DNA of 64,000 nucleotides from JBFLXB01 sp964570625. Lineage in GTDB: Bacteria > Nitrospirota > Nitrospiria > 2-01-FULL-66-17. The stretch covers positions 121,627 to 185,626 of the forward strand of contig CAZMYW010000023.1 in the NCBI GenBank assembly GCA_964570625.1. Direction: 5' to 3'. Shown in pieces: positions 47,754 through 57,156 of the stretch; position 1 is the first letter of the stretch, and each line of letters starts with the position of its first letter. The translations under genes were made by a program, and so were the position numbers. Under the pieces are notes generated by a model. That model ran no database searches and had not been told where the DNA came from. It saw only the letters and a program-made list of their open reading frames with translations.

Positions 47754-49934
47754 TTAAGGTGCTACGCCACCTTGGATGTGCAGCGTGACGATCTTCGACC
47801 GAGTGATTCCGCCCCCCGTCGCCTGAATCGTCACCTCGTAGTCGTCGGCCGCCGGCGGGCTGACATCCGACGTGAACGACACCGTGGTCGAGTTCTGACC
47901 TCCGAGAATCGGATTGGGAACTGCGGCACACGTGACGTTTGTCGGACAACCGATGAATGCGATGTCGACCGCACCGGTCGAACCGGTTCGCGTAATCGTC
48001 AGGAAAATGGATGCCTCCGCGCCTGGGCTGCTGGCGAGGTCTAGCGTGACGGGGTCGGAGGGAAGGTCAAACCCCTCGAAGACGTAGAGCACATTGCGGG
48101 TCTTGCTCTGATTTCCAGGATCGATTCCCTCCCACACCACGATCGTGCGACCGCTGTTGTCCATCGCGACCTCGGGTTGGCCGCTCGATACCAAATCGGC
48201 CCCGATTTCTTGTTCGCTCTGCCAACCGGTCCCACGGACAAAGCGATTGGCGAACACCTTGGACCCGGGCCCACGCCAGACGGCGATGGCGTTGCCGGTG
48301 GCATCTGTGGCTACTCGGGAGGATCCGGGGGAGAACGTACCCGAGCTGATGCCTTCGGCCAGCCCCCAGCTTCCACTCGCAAAGCGGCTGGCAAAGATTT
48401 CTCCGTTCGCTTCCCAGACGGCGATAGTCTCGAGATTGGCCGCCATGGCCACTTGTGGCCTGATGCCACCATCGCTGCCGAGAATGCCGTCCTCCGGCAC
48501 TTCCCACCCGACTCCCGGCGAAAGATTCGCAGATAAAATCTTACCCGAATCCTGCCAGACGGCGGTCGGGCTCTCACTCGGCGCCTGACGATGCAAGGCC
48601 ATCCGAGGCGGGTTATTGTCATTCGAGGTCCAAAAATTCAAAGCAGGCTCCCAGCCCTGGTTTCCGGTGAATCTGCTGGCATACAGCAGACCGAATCCGC
48701 CGAGGGTCGGGGGTGTCTCTCTCCATACCGCGTACCCAAAGGCCCGATACACCGCGTCTCCGAGAACAAGACCAGGGCCATTGCGCACCAGGTGAACGTT
48801 CTGCCAGCCACTGCTGGAAGACGGATAGTCTCTCGCGAACAGATCTTCACCCTCCGCCCAAACTGCCAGCGCCCGTCCGAACCCGTCCATGGCGATCCGG
48901 TAGTCGCTGATGGTCGCCCCGGATAGCAGGGCTGCCTGCCCCCACCCGGCAGACTGATCAAAGTGATTGGCGTAGAGTCCCCCATTGAATGCGCTCCACA
49001 ATGCCGTCCCATTACCGCTCTCATCCATCGCCAGGGCGTGGGTCAACGCAACCAGGGTCTGCACGCTCCCGCCAGCGGTGACCAAGTCGGTCGCAGGACT
49101 CAGGACCCCGGTGGCAAACTCGTAGGTTGAGGCAAACAGATGAACCGGTTTTTGCGGATCTTCGTCCACGCGCCCGCGTGACAGGATGAGCGCGCGCCCA
49201 TTCCCGTCCACGGCCACGACGGGAAACCGTTCGGCAACGGCCTGGATCGGGCCAGCTGGGGCCGGACTTTGGGCGGAATCTCTACAAATGTCTCCACTTG
49301 TGATTTCCCTCCAGTAATCATAAGGAGAATCACCAGGCTCGCACTCGCCACTGCCCATAATGGTCAGCCCCCCCACAGCCCCGAGTACGACCAGCAGAGG
49401 GGCCCATTGGAAGGCCCATTGCGGTCTCGGAGGGATGGGGCGTGGCCCATCTTGAAGGTCGGTCAAGCGAATCGTTACAAAGGCCGCGATTGTGCCGACC
49501 GCAATCGAGAAAAGGTCCAGCGGGTCAAAGGTCCCGTTGAGAAAATATCCGGTCGTGTTCTCGATGAACGGTACACCGGCAAACCAGCCCGGCACGGCCT
49601 GGGCAACCCATGGAGCCAGCGCGGGATGTTGCGCCACCTCAAACGCGCTGTCGATGATCAGCCATGCGGCGCAGAGACCAATCGTCCCGATTCGGCTCCA
49701 TAACAGCAGTGCCGAGGAGATCAGGATGAAGGCGTAGACGTGGGCAAAGGTTGGAAACTGATTGCCCAGCGGGCCAAGAAACGCTCCGAGAGGGTGGGTA
49801 ACCGGCAGCCAAGACGCGAGGAGGTAGAGGAAATAGACGTGGTCGGACTGGCGATCGAGCAGGTAAACCAAGACTCCGAAAATCAGTACCCCGAGCCCCA
49901 AGAGTGCTCGCACCAGGTGTGGCCTTCTATCCAT
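47754..49934 (-). CDS. Membrane protein with C-terminal beta-propeller repeats
   Basis: The 726-residue protein has an N-terminal membrane part with about six hydrophobic helices (for example LLGLGVLIFGVLVYLL, VYAFILISSALLLW, LFSIAVGTIAAFVTI, ending near residue 195). It is followed by roughly ten short repeats of the pattern A-x-D-x-x-G-x-A-x-A-V-W (MDGFGRALAVWAEGED, TDATGNAIAVWRGPGS, MDNSGRTIVVWEGID). A C-terminal Ig-like region ends in GGITRSKIVTLHIQGG. The topology suggests the repeats lie outside the cytoplasm. It starts at ATG 49934 and lies directly upstream of the propeller lipoprotein. I know no characterised protein with this architecture. Confidence 0.72.
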   Translation of the reverse strand: MDRRPHLVRALLGLGVLIFGVLVYLLDRQSDHVYFLYLLASWLPVTHPLGAFLGPLGNQFPTFAHVYAFILISSALLLWSRIGTIGLCAAWLIIDSAFEVAQHPALAPWVAQAVPGWFAGVPFIENTTGYFLNGTFDPLDLFSIAVGTIAAFVTIRLTDLQDGPRPIPPRPQWAFQWAPLLVVLGAVGGLTIMGSGECEPGDSPYDYWREITSGDICRDSAQSPAPAGPIQAVAERFPVVAVDGNGRALILSRGRVDEDPQKPVHLFASTYEFATGVLSPATDLVTAGGSVQTLVALTHALAMDESGNGTALWSAFNGGLYANHFDQSAGWGQAALLSGATISDYRIAMDGFGRALAVWAEGEDLFARDYPSSSSGWQNVHLVRNGPGLVLGDAVYRAFGYAVWRETPPTLGGFGLLYASRFTGNQGWEPALNFWTSNDNNPPRMALHRQAPSESPTAVWQDSGKILSANLSPGVGWEVPEDGILGSDGGIRPQVAMAANLETIAVWEANGEIFASRFASGSWGLAEGISSGTFSPGSSRVATDATGNAIAVWRGPGSKVFANRFVRGTGWQSEQEIGADLVSSGQPEVAMDNSGRTIVVWEGIDPGNQSKTRNVLYVFEGFDLPSDPVTLDLASSPGAEASIFLTITRTGSTGAVDIAFIGCPTNVTCAAVPNPILGGQNSTTVSFTSDVSPPAADDYEVTIQATGGGITRSKIVTLHIQGGVAP

Positions 49935-50607
49935 CTGCGTTTCCCCGTTGTGTCTTCCCTCGCCTAGAATGCACGATCTCCATTTCAGGCCAGGCGGAAA
50001 GGGGTGCCTCAGGCCGAGGCGCCTTTGAAGTCCGGTACCCTCGCATTTTCACCGGGTCCGTAAACGAAAGTCCGACTAACGGATGACGAATTTCACCTAA
50101 CCGGGTCTTTCTAGTTCCGGGCGAAACGGGCTCTGAGTCTCATCTCTAGTTTTGACCATACCACGGACCTAATTGAGTCTACAACGCTCTGGAGCCAGTT
50201 TTTCATGGTTTTCGAGCTGAAAATGGACGAAATCAGTAGCCCCCGCGTGGATGCGCGACAGGAGCGACAACAAACACGCATCAAGGAGGGGAGGCGAGCG
50301 GCAAGTTGACGGCCCCGAGGCTCGGCAATTGGAGCGGCAGCGGCGCCGTTCGGCGCGGTTGAATGGCGCCTGGAAGCTGACGGGACCTTGAGCGCGAGAG
50401 AAAAGGCCGCGTTAGGCGCAAACAAGATCGCGCCTCGCGTCATTTCCATTGCACGGAACACAACGCCAGGACCTCGGTAAGAATCGCGGTAAGTGACCGC
50501 ATCAGCCACGTCTCGGCGTACGACGCGATTGCGTTGGAACGCCGGGACCACGGCGTCTACTTCGCGGAGCAACACCACCTTCCCTGACCCACGCAACGCC
50601 CCGCCGA
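49935..50607. other. Gene-free stretch of about 670 bp
   Basis: No convincing gene. A hairpin GGTGCCTC-AGGCC-GAGGCGCC (one mismatch) followed by TTT lies at 50003-50026 and could be a weak terminator or part of the leader of the membrane propeller gene. A minus-strand open frame covers 50111-50590 but lacks a start with Shine-Dalgarno and any familiar motif. Base composition of 50100-50300 is more AT-rich than average. Confidence 0.5.
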
Positions 50608-51699
50608 CTATCGCGACGACGGTTCGCGTTCCCGATCCGGCGTCACCGTCCTCCGGTCTTGATCCACCCAGACTTCGAGCAACGAATACGCCATCGCAAG
50701 CACCACCGGACCCACAAAGATGCCGATCAGGCCGAACGCGATCAGGCCGCCGATCACGCCGGCAAACACCAGGAGGAGTGGCAGATTCGCGCCGTGTTTG
50801 ATCAACAATGGGCGCAGGATATTGTCGAGCGTTCCGACGATGATCGTGACGACGAGCAGGAAGGTCCCCCACGTCGGGTCGCCTTGCCAATAGAGCCAGA
50901 CCACCGCCGGCACCAGCACCGGCACGGCCCCCACCTGCGCAATGGACAAGAAGAACATCAAGCCCGTCAGGACCCCGGCAAATGGCACCCCCGCGATCGT
51001 CAGGCCCAGTCCCCCCAACGCCGCTTGGACCAACGCGGTGACCACTACACCCAACGCCACGCCCCGGATCGCTTGCGCCGCCAGGCGCACCGCGGCGTCT
51101 CCGGTGGCGCCCGCGAGTCGCTCCGCGAAGCGCCGCACGCCGGCAGCAGCGGTCTCACCCTGCGCGTACAGGATCGCGGAAATGACGATGGTGAGCAGCG
51201 ATTGCGCAAACAGGACCCCCAGGTTGCCGGCCTGGGCGACGAACCAGGTGGCGATGTCGTCGGCGTAGGGGCCGGCTTTCGCAAACAATTCCGGAATCCC
51301 TTCCGCCGCGATTTGCTCCCACGCCTGGACGATTGAGCCGCCGACCAGCGGCAGGCGGTTCAGCCAGTCCGGTGGCGGCGGCAGGGAATCGATGGTGATC
51401 GATCGGACCCAGCTCACGATGGGGTCGGCGTTCGCCACGATCGTGCCGATCACGGCCAAGAACGGCACGATCAGGACCACCAGCAAGACCAGCGTCATCG
51501 CCACCACCGCCAGGGCTCGTCTGCCCCACAGTCGGGCCTGCAGCGCGAGCATGACGGGCCAGGTCGCCACTACGATCGTGATCGCCCAGATCACCGACGC
51601 CACAAAGGGCCGCACAATCCAGAACGACACACCAATCAGCACGCCGATGAACAGCACCGCGAACACGTCGCGTGGAAGGTCGCGTTGGACGTCACGCAT
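50608..51699 (-). CDS. AI-2E family transporter (PerM-like permease)
   Basis: Membrane protein of the AI-2 exporter/PerM family. The 363-residue sequence has two N-terminal helices (VFAVLFIGVLIGVSFWIV, SVIWAITIVVATWPVML), a third (VVAMTLVLLVVLIVPFLAVI), a long extracytoplasmic-like segment, and the family's C-terminal half with AQAIRGVALGVVVTALVQAA, PFAGVLTGLMFFLSIAQVGA and DNILRPLLIKHGANLPLLLV followed by the ion/substrate segment GLIGIFVGPVVLAMAY. ATG 51699 is preferred; ATG 51726 is possible. The transported substrate is unknown. Divergent from the glnE-like gene. Confidence 0.85.
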   Translation of the reverse strand: MRDVQRDLPRDVFAVLFIGVLIGVSFWIVRPFVASVIWAITIVVATWPVMLALQARLWGRRALAVVAMTLVLLVVLIVPFLAVIGTIVANADPIVSWVRSITIDSLPPPPDWLNRLPLVGGSIVQAWEQIAAEGIPELFAKAGPYADDIATWFVAQAGNLGVLFAQSLLTIVISAILYAQGETAAAGVRRFAERLAGATGDAAVRLAAQAIRGVALGVVVTALVQAALGGLGLTIAGVPFAGVLTGLMFFLSIAQVGAVPVLVPAVVWLYWQGDPTWGTFLLVVTIIVGTLDNILRPLLIKHGANLPLLLVFAGVIGGLIAFGLIGIFVGPVVLAMAYSLLEVWVDQDRRTVTPDREREPSSR

Positions 51700-51785
51700 A
51701 GGCCGGGATCCCGATGAGTGCTCCATCGTAACCGAGACCACGGCGAAAAGAAACCGTGGCAAGGGTGATGGACCGGACGAACGCG

Positions 51786-51814
51786 TTGTCTCCTGCCCGT
51801 GTTCTTCCTATAAT
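51786..51814 (+). promoter_or_regulatory. Sigma-70-type promoter of the glnE-like gene
   Basis: TTGTCT (51786-51791), an exact 17-nt spacer and a perfect TATAAT (51809-51814). An in-frame ATG at 51813 lies inside the -10 box and so cannot be translated from this promoter. The first usable start is TTG 51846. Confidence 0.7.
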
Positions 51815-51845
51815 GGGGTTCGGACCATCCGGTCTGCGGACAACA

Positions 51846-53507
51846 TTGCCTCCACTACATCCCAAGGACCTGCTGCTCGCGGCTCGTTTGGAGCCCGACC
51901 ACGTCGCCGCGTTGCTGGCGCCGTATCGATTCAAGGACCCCGCCAAAGCCGACGCCAATCTTCAGCTCATCGCCAACGAACCACGGGTCCGGCACCTCCT
52001 GGCCGAGGTCGTGGAGGAATTGCTGGACTGCCTCGCGCGTTCACCCGACCCTGATCAAGCGCTGAACTACTTCGAGCGCTTTTCCAGGGCGTCCTACAAC
52101 AAAGCCCAACTCTTTTCGTATCTCAAGGCCTCGCCGTACACCTTGTGGCTGCTCGCCAAACTCCTCGCCAGCAGCCCGTTCCTTTCCGAGATTTTGATTC
52201 GGAATCCTCCATACCTCTACTGGATCACCCTTCCCGGGACTCTCGAAACCCCGCGAACTAAAGCGGACCTGGCCCGCGAACTGTCGCAGGTTCTGCAGGC
52301 GCTCACCACTCGGGAGGGGAAACTCAGGACCCTCAGCGTGTTCAAACGGAAGGAACTCCTGCGCATCGGGGTCAGCGACCTGCTGGCCCGGGCAACCGTG
52401 GAGCAGACCACCGCCGCGCTGTCGGTCCTCGCGCAGGTGGTCATCCAGCAGATTTACGAGCTGTGCGAGCAGTCGCTCCACAGTCAGTACGGCCTCCCCA
52501 CCCGCGGGGCCGCTGCGGCCAAGCGAGGGCGTGCGCCGTTCACCGTGTTGGGCATGGGTAAACTCGGAGGTGGAGAGCTCAATTTCAGTTCGGACGTGGA
52601 CTTGATCTACCTGTACGACGCGGCCGACGGAACCACCACCGGGCAACTGTCCGGCGGACCGGGCACGCGGATCTCCAACCCAGAATACTTTCAGCGCCTC
52701 TCGCAAACCATCACCGCCGCGCTGACCGAGGTCACCAATGAAGGATATTTGTACCGAACCGACCTCCGCCTTCGCCCCGACGGCCACGCCGGGGCGATCG
52801 CGTCCGACCTCCGCGAGGCGCTTCAGTACTACGCGAACCGAGGCGAGACCTGGGAGCGACTGGCGTTATTGAAGGCCTGGCCCGTGGCGGGAGACCTGCG
52901 GCTGGGGCGACAATTCCTGAAACAGGTGGCGTCGTTCATCTATGGTCAGCCGTTCTCCCTTCGCAACCTTGCCGAGGTCCGCACGGTAAAGGAAGCCATC
53001 GACAAGAAAATGCAGGCCAAAGGCGAGTTGGAACGGAACGTGAAGTTGGGAGTCGGCGGCATTCGCGAGATCGAGTTCTTCGTGCAGTCGATCCAGGCCT
53101 TCTTCGGCGGCAAGTTGCCGGCCATTCAAGAGCGCAACACCTTGAAGGCGCTCGCCACCTTGCGTCGCCATCACCTGGTGCAACCCGACACCTGTCGCGA
53201 GTTGGCAGCCGCCTATCGATTTCTCCGGAACGTCGAACATCGACTCCAGATGGTGCATGAACTGCAGACGCATTCGCTTCCCGCTGATCCGGACGAGTTG
53301 AGAATCTGCGCGTTGCGACTGGATTACCGCGACGCGCCGGACGCGACCGCCACCGAACAGCTCCTCGGCGACTACCGACTCCATACCGGACGGGTCAATC
53401 AGATTTTCCGAACCTTCTTCGACACCCCCGAGGACTCCCCTGTGGTCCGCGCGGCGCTCGGCAACACGTCCCGGCCTGCGTCGAAACGCGTCACGAAGAA
53501 GCGATGA
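51846..53507 (+). CDS. GlnE-like protein, single nucleotidyltransferase domain
   Basis: Resembles one half of glutamine synthetase adenylyltransferase/adenylyl-removing enzyme. GlnE is normally about 950 residues with two nucleotidyltransferase domains; this protein has about 553. The catalytic motif GMGKLGGGELNFSSDVDLIY lies at about 235-254, TDLRLRPDGHAG follows, and GVGGIREIEFFVQSIQ is at about 401-416, with helical regions on both sides. It would transfer or remove AMP on GlnA; which direction is not visible. TTG 51846 is preferred because the promoter's -10 box covers the upstream ATG. The 3' end overlaps the convergent gene by 109 bp. Confidence 0.8.
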   Translation: MPPLHPKDLLLAARLEPDHVAALLAPYRFKDPAKADANLQLIANEPRVRHLLAEVVEELLDCLARSPDPDQALNYFERFSRASYNKAQLFSYLKASPYTLWLLAKLLASSPFLSEILIRNPPYLYWITLPGTLETPRTKADLARELSQVLQALTTREGKLRTLSVFKRKELLRIGVSDLLARATVEQTTAALSVLAQVVIQQIYELCEQSLHSQYGLPTRGAAAAKRGRAPFTVLGMGKLGGGELNFSSDVDLIYLYDAADGTTTGQLSGGPGTRISNPEYFQRLSQTITAALTEVTNEGYLYRTDLRLRPDGHAGAIASDLREALQYYANRGETWERLALLKAWPVAGDLRLGRQFLKQVASFIYGQPFSLRNLAEVRTVKEAIDKKMQAKGELERNVKLGVGGIREIEFFVQSIQAFFGGKLPAIQERNTLKALATLRRHHLVQPDTCRELAAAYRFLRNVEHRLQMVHELQTHSLPADPDELRICALRLDYRDAPDATATEQLLGDYRLHTGRVNQIFRTFFDTPEDSPVVRAALGNTSRPASKRVTKKR

Positions 53508-55717
53508 GCGGTGGCCATGTGGCCGCGAATCGCCGCCACCAGCCTGGCGGCCTCCCGGTCCCAGTCCGCCCCTGAATACCCCAGCCGTCGCGCCAGAAAT
53601 TTCATGTCGTCCGAACCCGGCTCGGGCAGGATGAGATCACGCGCGTTGCCCCGCACGACCCGAAGGCCGTCGATCAAGGCGCGCAGAAACAGGTACGTCT
53701 CCCGAAGCTGATCCCGGTCGCGTCGTGGGATCAGCCGGGCGCGCGCCAACGCGTCGAGCGCCTCCAACGTGGACCACGTCCGCAACTCCTGGTGGTCCTT
53801 CCCATACATCACTTGGAGGTACTGCACGGCGTATTCGATGTCGATCACACCCCCGGGACCGTACTTGACGTTGGTGGTTCCGGGCTGCACCAGTTCCTCG
53901 ATCTGCCGTTGTCTGAGCTCCAACGCCTTCTCCAGATCCCACGGCTGCCCGCTGTACACGAACCGATCGCGATGCGCCTCGACCGCCCGGCCCAACGGCG
54001 CATCCCCGGCCACCCACCGAAGCTTGATCAGGGCTTGCCGCTCGAACGGTGCCGCCTCACCCGATGTGTCGTAGTACCGCCTGATCTGTTCCAGCGGGGA
54101 CGCCAACGGACCGGCGCTGCCGTATGGTCTGAGTCGCAGATCGAGGTGGAAGATCCCCTCTTGTCGGGCGCGAATACAACCCCGCAGCTCCTGGACCACC
54201 TGCTCGAAGTACACATTGTTCTCCACCGACTGTCGCCCGCGTGTTTTCCCCTGGCCTCCGTACACGCACAGGATCTCGATGTCGGAGGCATACCCCATTT
54301 CCCGCCCGCCGAATTTGCCGAGCCCGCAGATGGCAAAGGGACACGGCGCGCCGTTCTCCAACCGGGGAGAGCCGTGCCGGCGCGTGACGATGTGTTGGGC
54401 GATCACCAACGTTTCCGCCAAGACCACGTCCGCGAGATCCGTCAACGCACCCGAGAAGTCCAGCCGTTGGCCCGACCGATCCAGGAAATGAGCCATGTCG
54501 ATCCGGAACATCTCTCGGTCCTTGTACTGGTTGAGGATCTCGGTCTGTTGCTCCGGCGTCCGCCCGCGCGCCACGGCGCGGTGCAATTGGGCTTGCAACA
54601 CGCGTTTCGGGCGTGGACCCGCGCCGGTCTTGTACTCCCGAAGCACCGGGAGGAGGTTGTCGACCTGCATGCGTAAGAAGTCTTCCCACAGAAATTGGCT
54701 GCTGCCCAACAGTCGGGCCAACAGATCCCGGATGTCGTCCTGCCTGAGCAACGCCAGTGACCGCGTGCGGCCGCGCTCCATCAGTTTGTCGAGCAATAGG
54801 TCGAAGGACGCCACCGCCCGCGCCGGATCCGGAGCCGCTGCCAGCGAATGGGTGAACTGCTTGATCATCACACTCGCGACCCTCAACACGTCCTGCTCGC
54901 GTTTTGTCTGGATCTTGTGCCCGCGGGCGTCAGCGAGATAGAACCGATCGCGCACCTCTGAGCCGGCCTGGTCGATCAGCACCCGATGGACATAAATCCC
55001 CCGTAATGCCAGGGCATTGGAAAACGCATACAGAAACGCCGGGGTATCGTTGGAGCGGATTTCCATGACCGTCCACTGCGAAGGCCCCCGGGTATCGAAC
55101 GTGACGCGGATCGGATACAGCGGGCCCATGAACGGCGCGCGAATCTTGGCCAGATGTTCCACCACGCGCCGGTTCACGCGGGCCCTGGCGTCCGCGGTGT
55201 GGCCGCGATCGAGGAGCACAATGAGCGCCAGTAACTCTCGGCGGAACGCCTCCTGGCTGGACTCGTCGAACACCGCTCCGCCTGCGACCCGAACCTGGAA
55301 CACGTCCACAATGGTCCGGCGGGGGCGCGATGGTGTCCTGCGTCGTGAGAGGTCACCCGCGAGGGGCCTGGGCTCTCGGGCCGAGAAGGTCTGGACGTGA
55401 CCGGACTGAATGTCCAATCCGAAGCCGGCCAGCAGGCCGCAGAGAATGGAAAACTCCGACAAATAATCGAAGGCCACCACCGCGATCTCGAAGCGGCCGG
55501 TGCCCTGCGACACGATCGAGCAGTCCCCGGGATGCTCCGCATCCAGACGGGCGGCCATCCGGAGATGGGTGGCGATCGTCTCGGGGGTGGACCGGGACAG
55601 GTAGTCGCGGTCGACTTGGTTCAGGAAGTTCTGGCGGACCTCCTCGCTGATGTCAGGGCACAAGGTTCCGATGGCGCGCAACAACACGTCCCCGCCTCCG
55701 GTCCTGACCGTCACCAA
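53399..55717 (-). CDS. GlnD-like ACT domains fused to a GlnE-like nucleotidyltransferase
   Basis: The 772-residue protein has two ACT-like domains in its first 290 residues: FEIAVVAFDYLSEFSILCGL with GLDIQSGHVQTF and TIVDVFQVR, then QWTVMEIRSNDTPAFLYAFS with RDRFYLADARGHKI, as at the C terminus of GlnD. A helical part is followed by a GlnE-type nucleotidyltransferase with GLGKFGGREMGYASDIEIL (about 462-480), LDLRLRPYGSAG and YGPGGVIDIEYAVQYLQ. The catalytic pair reads SDIE where most have SDxD. A glutamine-sensing GlnE variant is inferred. The start is TTG 55717 or GTG 55714, with GGGAGG upstream. Convergent overlap with the + strand glnE-like gene. Confidence 0.78.
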   Translation of the reverse strand: MVTVRTGGGDVLLRAIGTLCPDISEEVRQNFLNQVDRDYLSRSTPETIATHLRMAARLDAEHPGDCSIVSQGTGRFEIAVVAFDYLSEFSILCGLLAGFGLDIQSGHVQTFSAREPRPLAGDLSRRRTPSRPRRTIVDVFQVRVAGGAVFDESSQEAFRRELLALIVLLDRGHTADARARVNRRVVEHLAKIRAPFMGPLYPIRVTFDTRGPSQWTVMEIRSNDTPAFLYAFSNALALRGIYVHRVLIDQAGSEVRDRFYLADARGHKIQTKREQDVLRVASVMIKQFTHSLAAAPDPARAVASFDLLLDKLMERGRTRSLALLRQDDIRDLLARLLGSSQFLWEDFLRMQVDNLLPVLREYKTGAGPRPKRVLQAQLHRAVARGRTPEQQTEILNQYKDREMFRIDMAHFLDRSGQRLDFSGALTDLADVVLAETLVIAQHIVTRRHGSPRLENGAPCPFAICGLGKFGGREMGYASDIEILCVYGGQGKTRGRQSVENNVYFEQVVQELRGCIRARQEGIFHLDLRLRPYGSAGPLASPLEQIRRYYDTSGEAAPFERQALIKLRWVAGDAPLGRAVEAHRDRFVYSGQPWDLEKALELRQRQIEELVQPGTTNVKYGPGGVIDIEYAVQYLQVMYGKDHQELRTWSTLEALDALARARLIPRRDRDQLRETYLFLRALIDGLRVVRGNARDLILPEPGSDDMKFLARRLGYSGADWDREAARLVAAIRGHMATAHRFFVTRFDAGRDVLPSAARTTGESSGVSKKVRKI

Positions 55718-55770
55718 TCCCGCCTCCCGGAATGTTCAGCGTACGAGGGACCCGCCGCAAGAACCTCGGA

Positions 55771-56199
55771 TCAACGTTTCTTCATCATGGCGTCCGCTGA
55801 GAGCGGGCCCGCGCCCATCACGGCCAGCGCTGCTGCCATGCTGAACAAGACCAAGGTGAACTCGATCCCGCGGTCGGAGAGGAAAAATCCATTGGGCAGG
55901 TGGACCCACACCATGGCCACGAACATGGTGATCGCGATTAATACGCTGGACACGCGAGTCAGCAGTCCGATGAACACTAGCAACCCGCCCACGCCTTCCA
56001 CCACCGCGACCACGGTGGCCCAGAACATGCCCGGTGCGATCCCGATCTGATCGAAAAACCCCGCGGTGCCCGACAACCCGCCGCCGCCGAACGCCCCGAA
56101 CAGTTTCTGGCTGCCGTGCCCCATCATGACCAGCCCCAACGCGATCCGAAGACAGAGCGGTCCATAGTCCCGATACCGATCTAAAAATCCCAAGATCAT
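55771..56199 (-). CDS. DoxX-family membrane protein
   Basis: Small four-helix integral membrane protein of the DoxX/DoxD family. The 142-residue sequence begins GPLCLRIALGLVMMGHGSQKLFGAFGG, the family hallmark (Arg...GHGxxKLFG), then FWATVVAVVEGVGGLLVFIG (with the conserved Glu-x-x-Gly-Gly), VLIAITMFVAMVWVH and FTLVLFSMAAALAVMG. Members are linked to thiosulfate:quinone oxidation, oxidative stress or methanethiol metabolism; none of these is supported by the context here. It lies 53 nt upstream of the ACT-NTase gene on the same strand. Confidence 0.87.
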   Translation of the reverse strand: MILGFLDRYRDYGPLCLRIALGLVMMGHGSQKLFGAFGGGGLSGTAGFFDQIGIAPGMFWATVVAVVEGVGGLLVFIGLLTRVSSVLIAITMFVAMVWVHLPNGFFLSDRGIEFTLVLFSMAAALAVMGAGPLSADAMMKKR

Positions 56200-56320
56200 G
56201 GCTCACCCTCCTGGATGTTCAACTTGTCCGAGGTCAACGACCTCGCCGCTGGCATTTCTACGCCCGGACCCGGCAAAACCTTCGCCAACCGACTGGCATG
56301 GGAGTGAGGTCACGGAAGGA

Positions 56321-57079
56321 CTAGGGCAATGGCCCCTTGATCGCCTTGATGGCCCGCGTGGCCTGCTCGCGAACCATGGAGCACGCGAACACATCTTCAT
56401 ATTCCAGACACTGCTTGTACCCATCTTCGCCTGACAGCTCGCGCAGCCGTTGTGCAAACGCGGTGTCGCTCTCGATCTGCTGCCCGCTCATGATCAGCAC
56501 CTCGGCCGCGTACCACCGCGTCCCCCAGTCAGGAGCGGACAAAGCCGCGGTGAGCGAGTCCATGGTCGCGGGACCGATCGTGAGGGGGAGCGGCGCAGCA
56601 ACAACGGGTTTCCAATTCAGATCCTTGCTGGTGTGCCGGATGAACTCCACCCGAATCGGGGTGAGGCTGTCCTGCGCAATCGAGGCCGTGAAGCGCAACG
56701 ACGGCTCTCTAAATCCGGGAGAGATGGCGTTCAGCACATACTGATGGTCACCGGGTGGTTGCGCGATGCGCAGGCGCTTCAAGCGCATCTGACTGCCCGT
56801 GGTCTGCACCGCCGCCGAGGTGCTCTGCCCGGTGACGAAATTCGTGACGAACACTTCCTTGCCATTCTGGACCTGAAACACGGAGAAGGTGGTGAGGCAG
56901 TCGGTGCAGAAAATCTCGATGTACCCTTTCGCGGCATCGCCGGGCAGTGTGTCGTGGACTGTCAGCGGACCGAGCGGCGGCGCTGAGGCGCAAGCCCCCA
57001 GGAAAAGAATCGTGAGCCCCAGCAACGCACCGCGGCCCACCTGATGACGATTCATCGTGGTTAGGGTGTTCCGGAACAT
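56321..57079 (-). CDS. Hypothetical lipoprotein
   Basis: Unrecognised exported lipoprotein of 252 residues. The signal peptide ends in lipobox FLGAC (Cys30 from ATG 57079). The mature protein contains a CTDC pair (IFCTDCLTTFSVFQ), a beta-rich middle (FVTNFVTGQSTSAAVQTTGS) and a C-terminal helical part in which DGYKQCLEYEDVFACSMV has two more cysteines. The final RAIKAIKGPLP ends the protein. GAGGTGACC precedes the chosen ATG; ATG 57055 is an alternative. Monocistronic as far as visible; function unknown. Confidence 0.68.
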   Translation of the reverse strand: MFRNTLTTMNRHQVGRGALLGLTILFLGACASAPPLGPLTVHDTLPGDAAKGYIEIFCTDCLTTFSVFQVQNGKEVFVTNFVTGQSTSAAVQTTGSQMRLKRLRIAQPPGDHQYVLNAISPGFREPSLRFTASIAQDSLTPIRVEFIRHTSKDLNWKPVVAAPLPLTIGPATMDSLTAALSAPDWGTRWYAAEVLIMSGQQIESDTAFAQRLRELSGEDGYKQCLEYEDVFACSMVREQATRAIKAIKGPLP

Positions 57080-57156
57080 GAGGTCACCTCTAGGATGAAG
57101 AATCTCTCGCCCGCGCACTCAAGTGGAGGGCCCGTTGCATGGTAGCCGAGCCCAAT

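Noticed and set aside
50111..50590. Minus-strand open frame after the AI-2E gene, possible small gene
   Set aside because: No start with a Shine-Dalgarno after the AI-2E stop, no familiar motif, and composition typical of chance open frames in GC-rich DNA.
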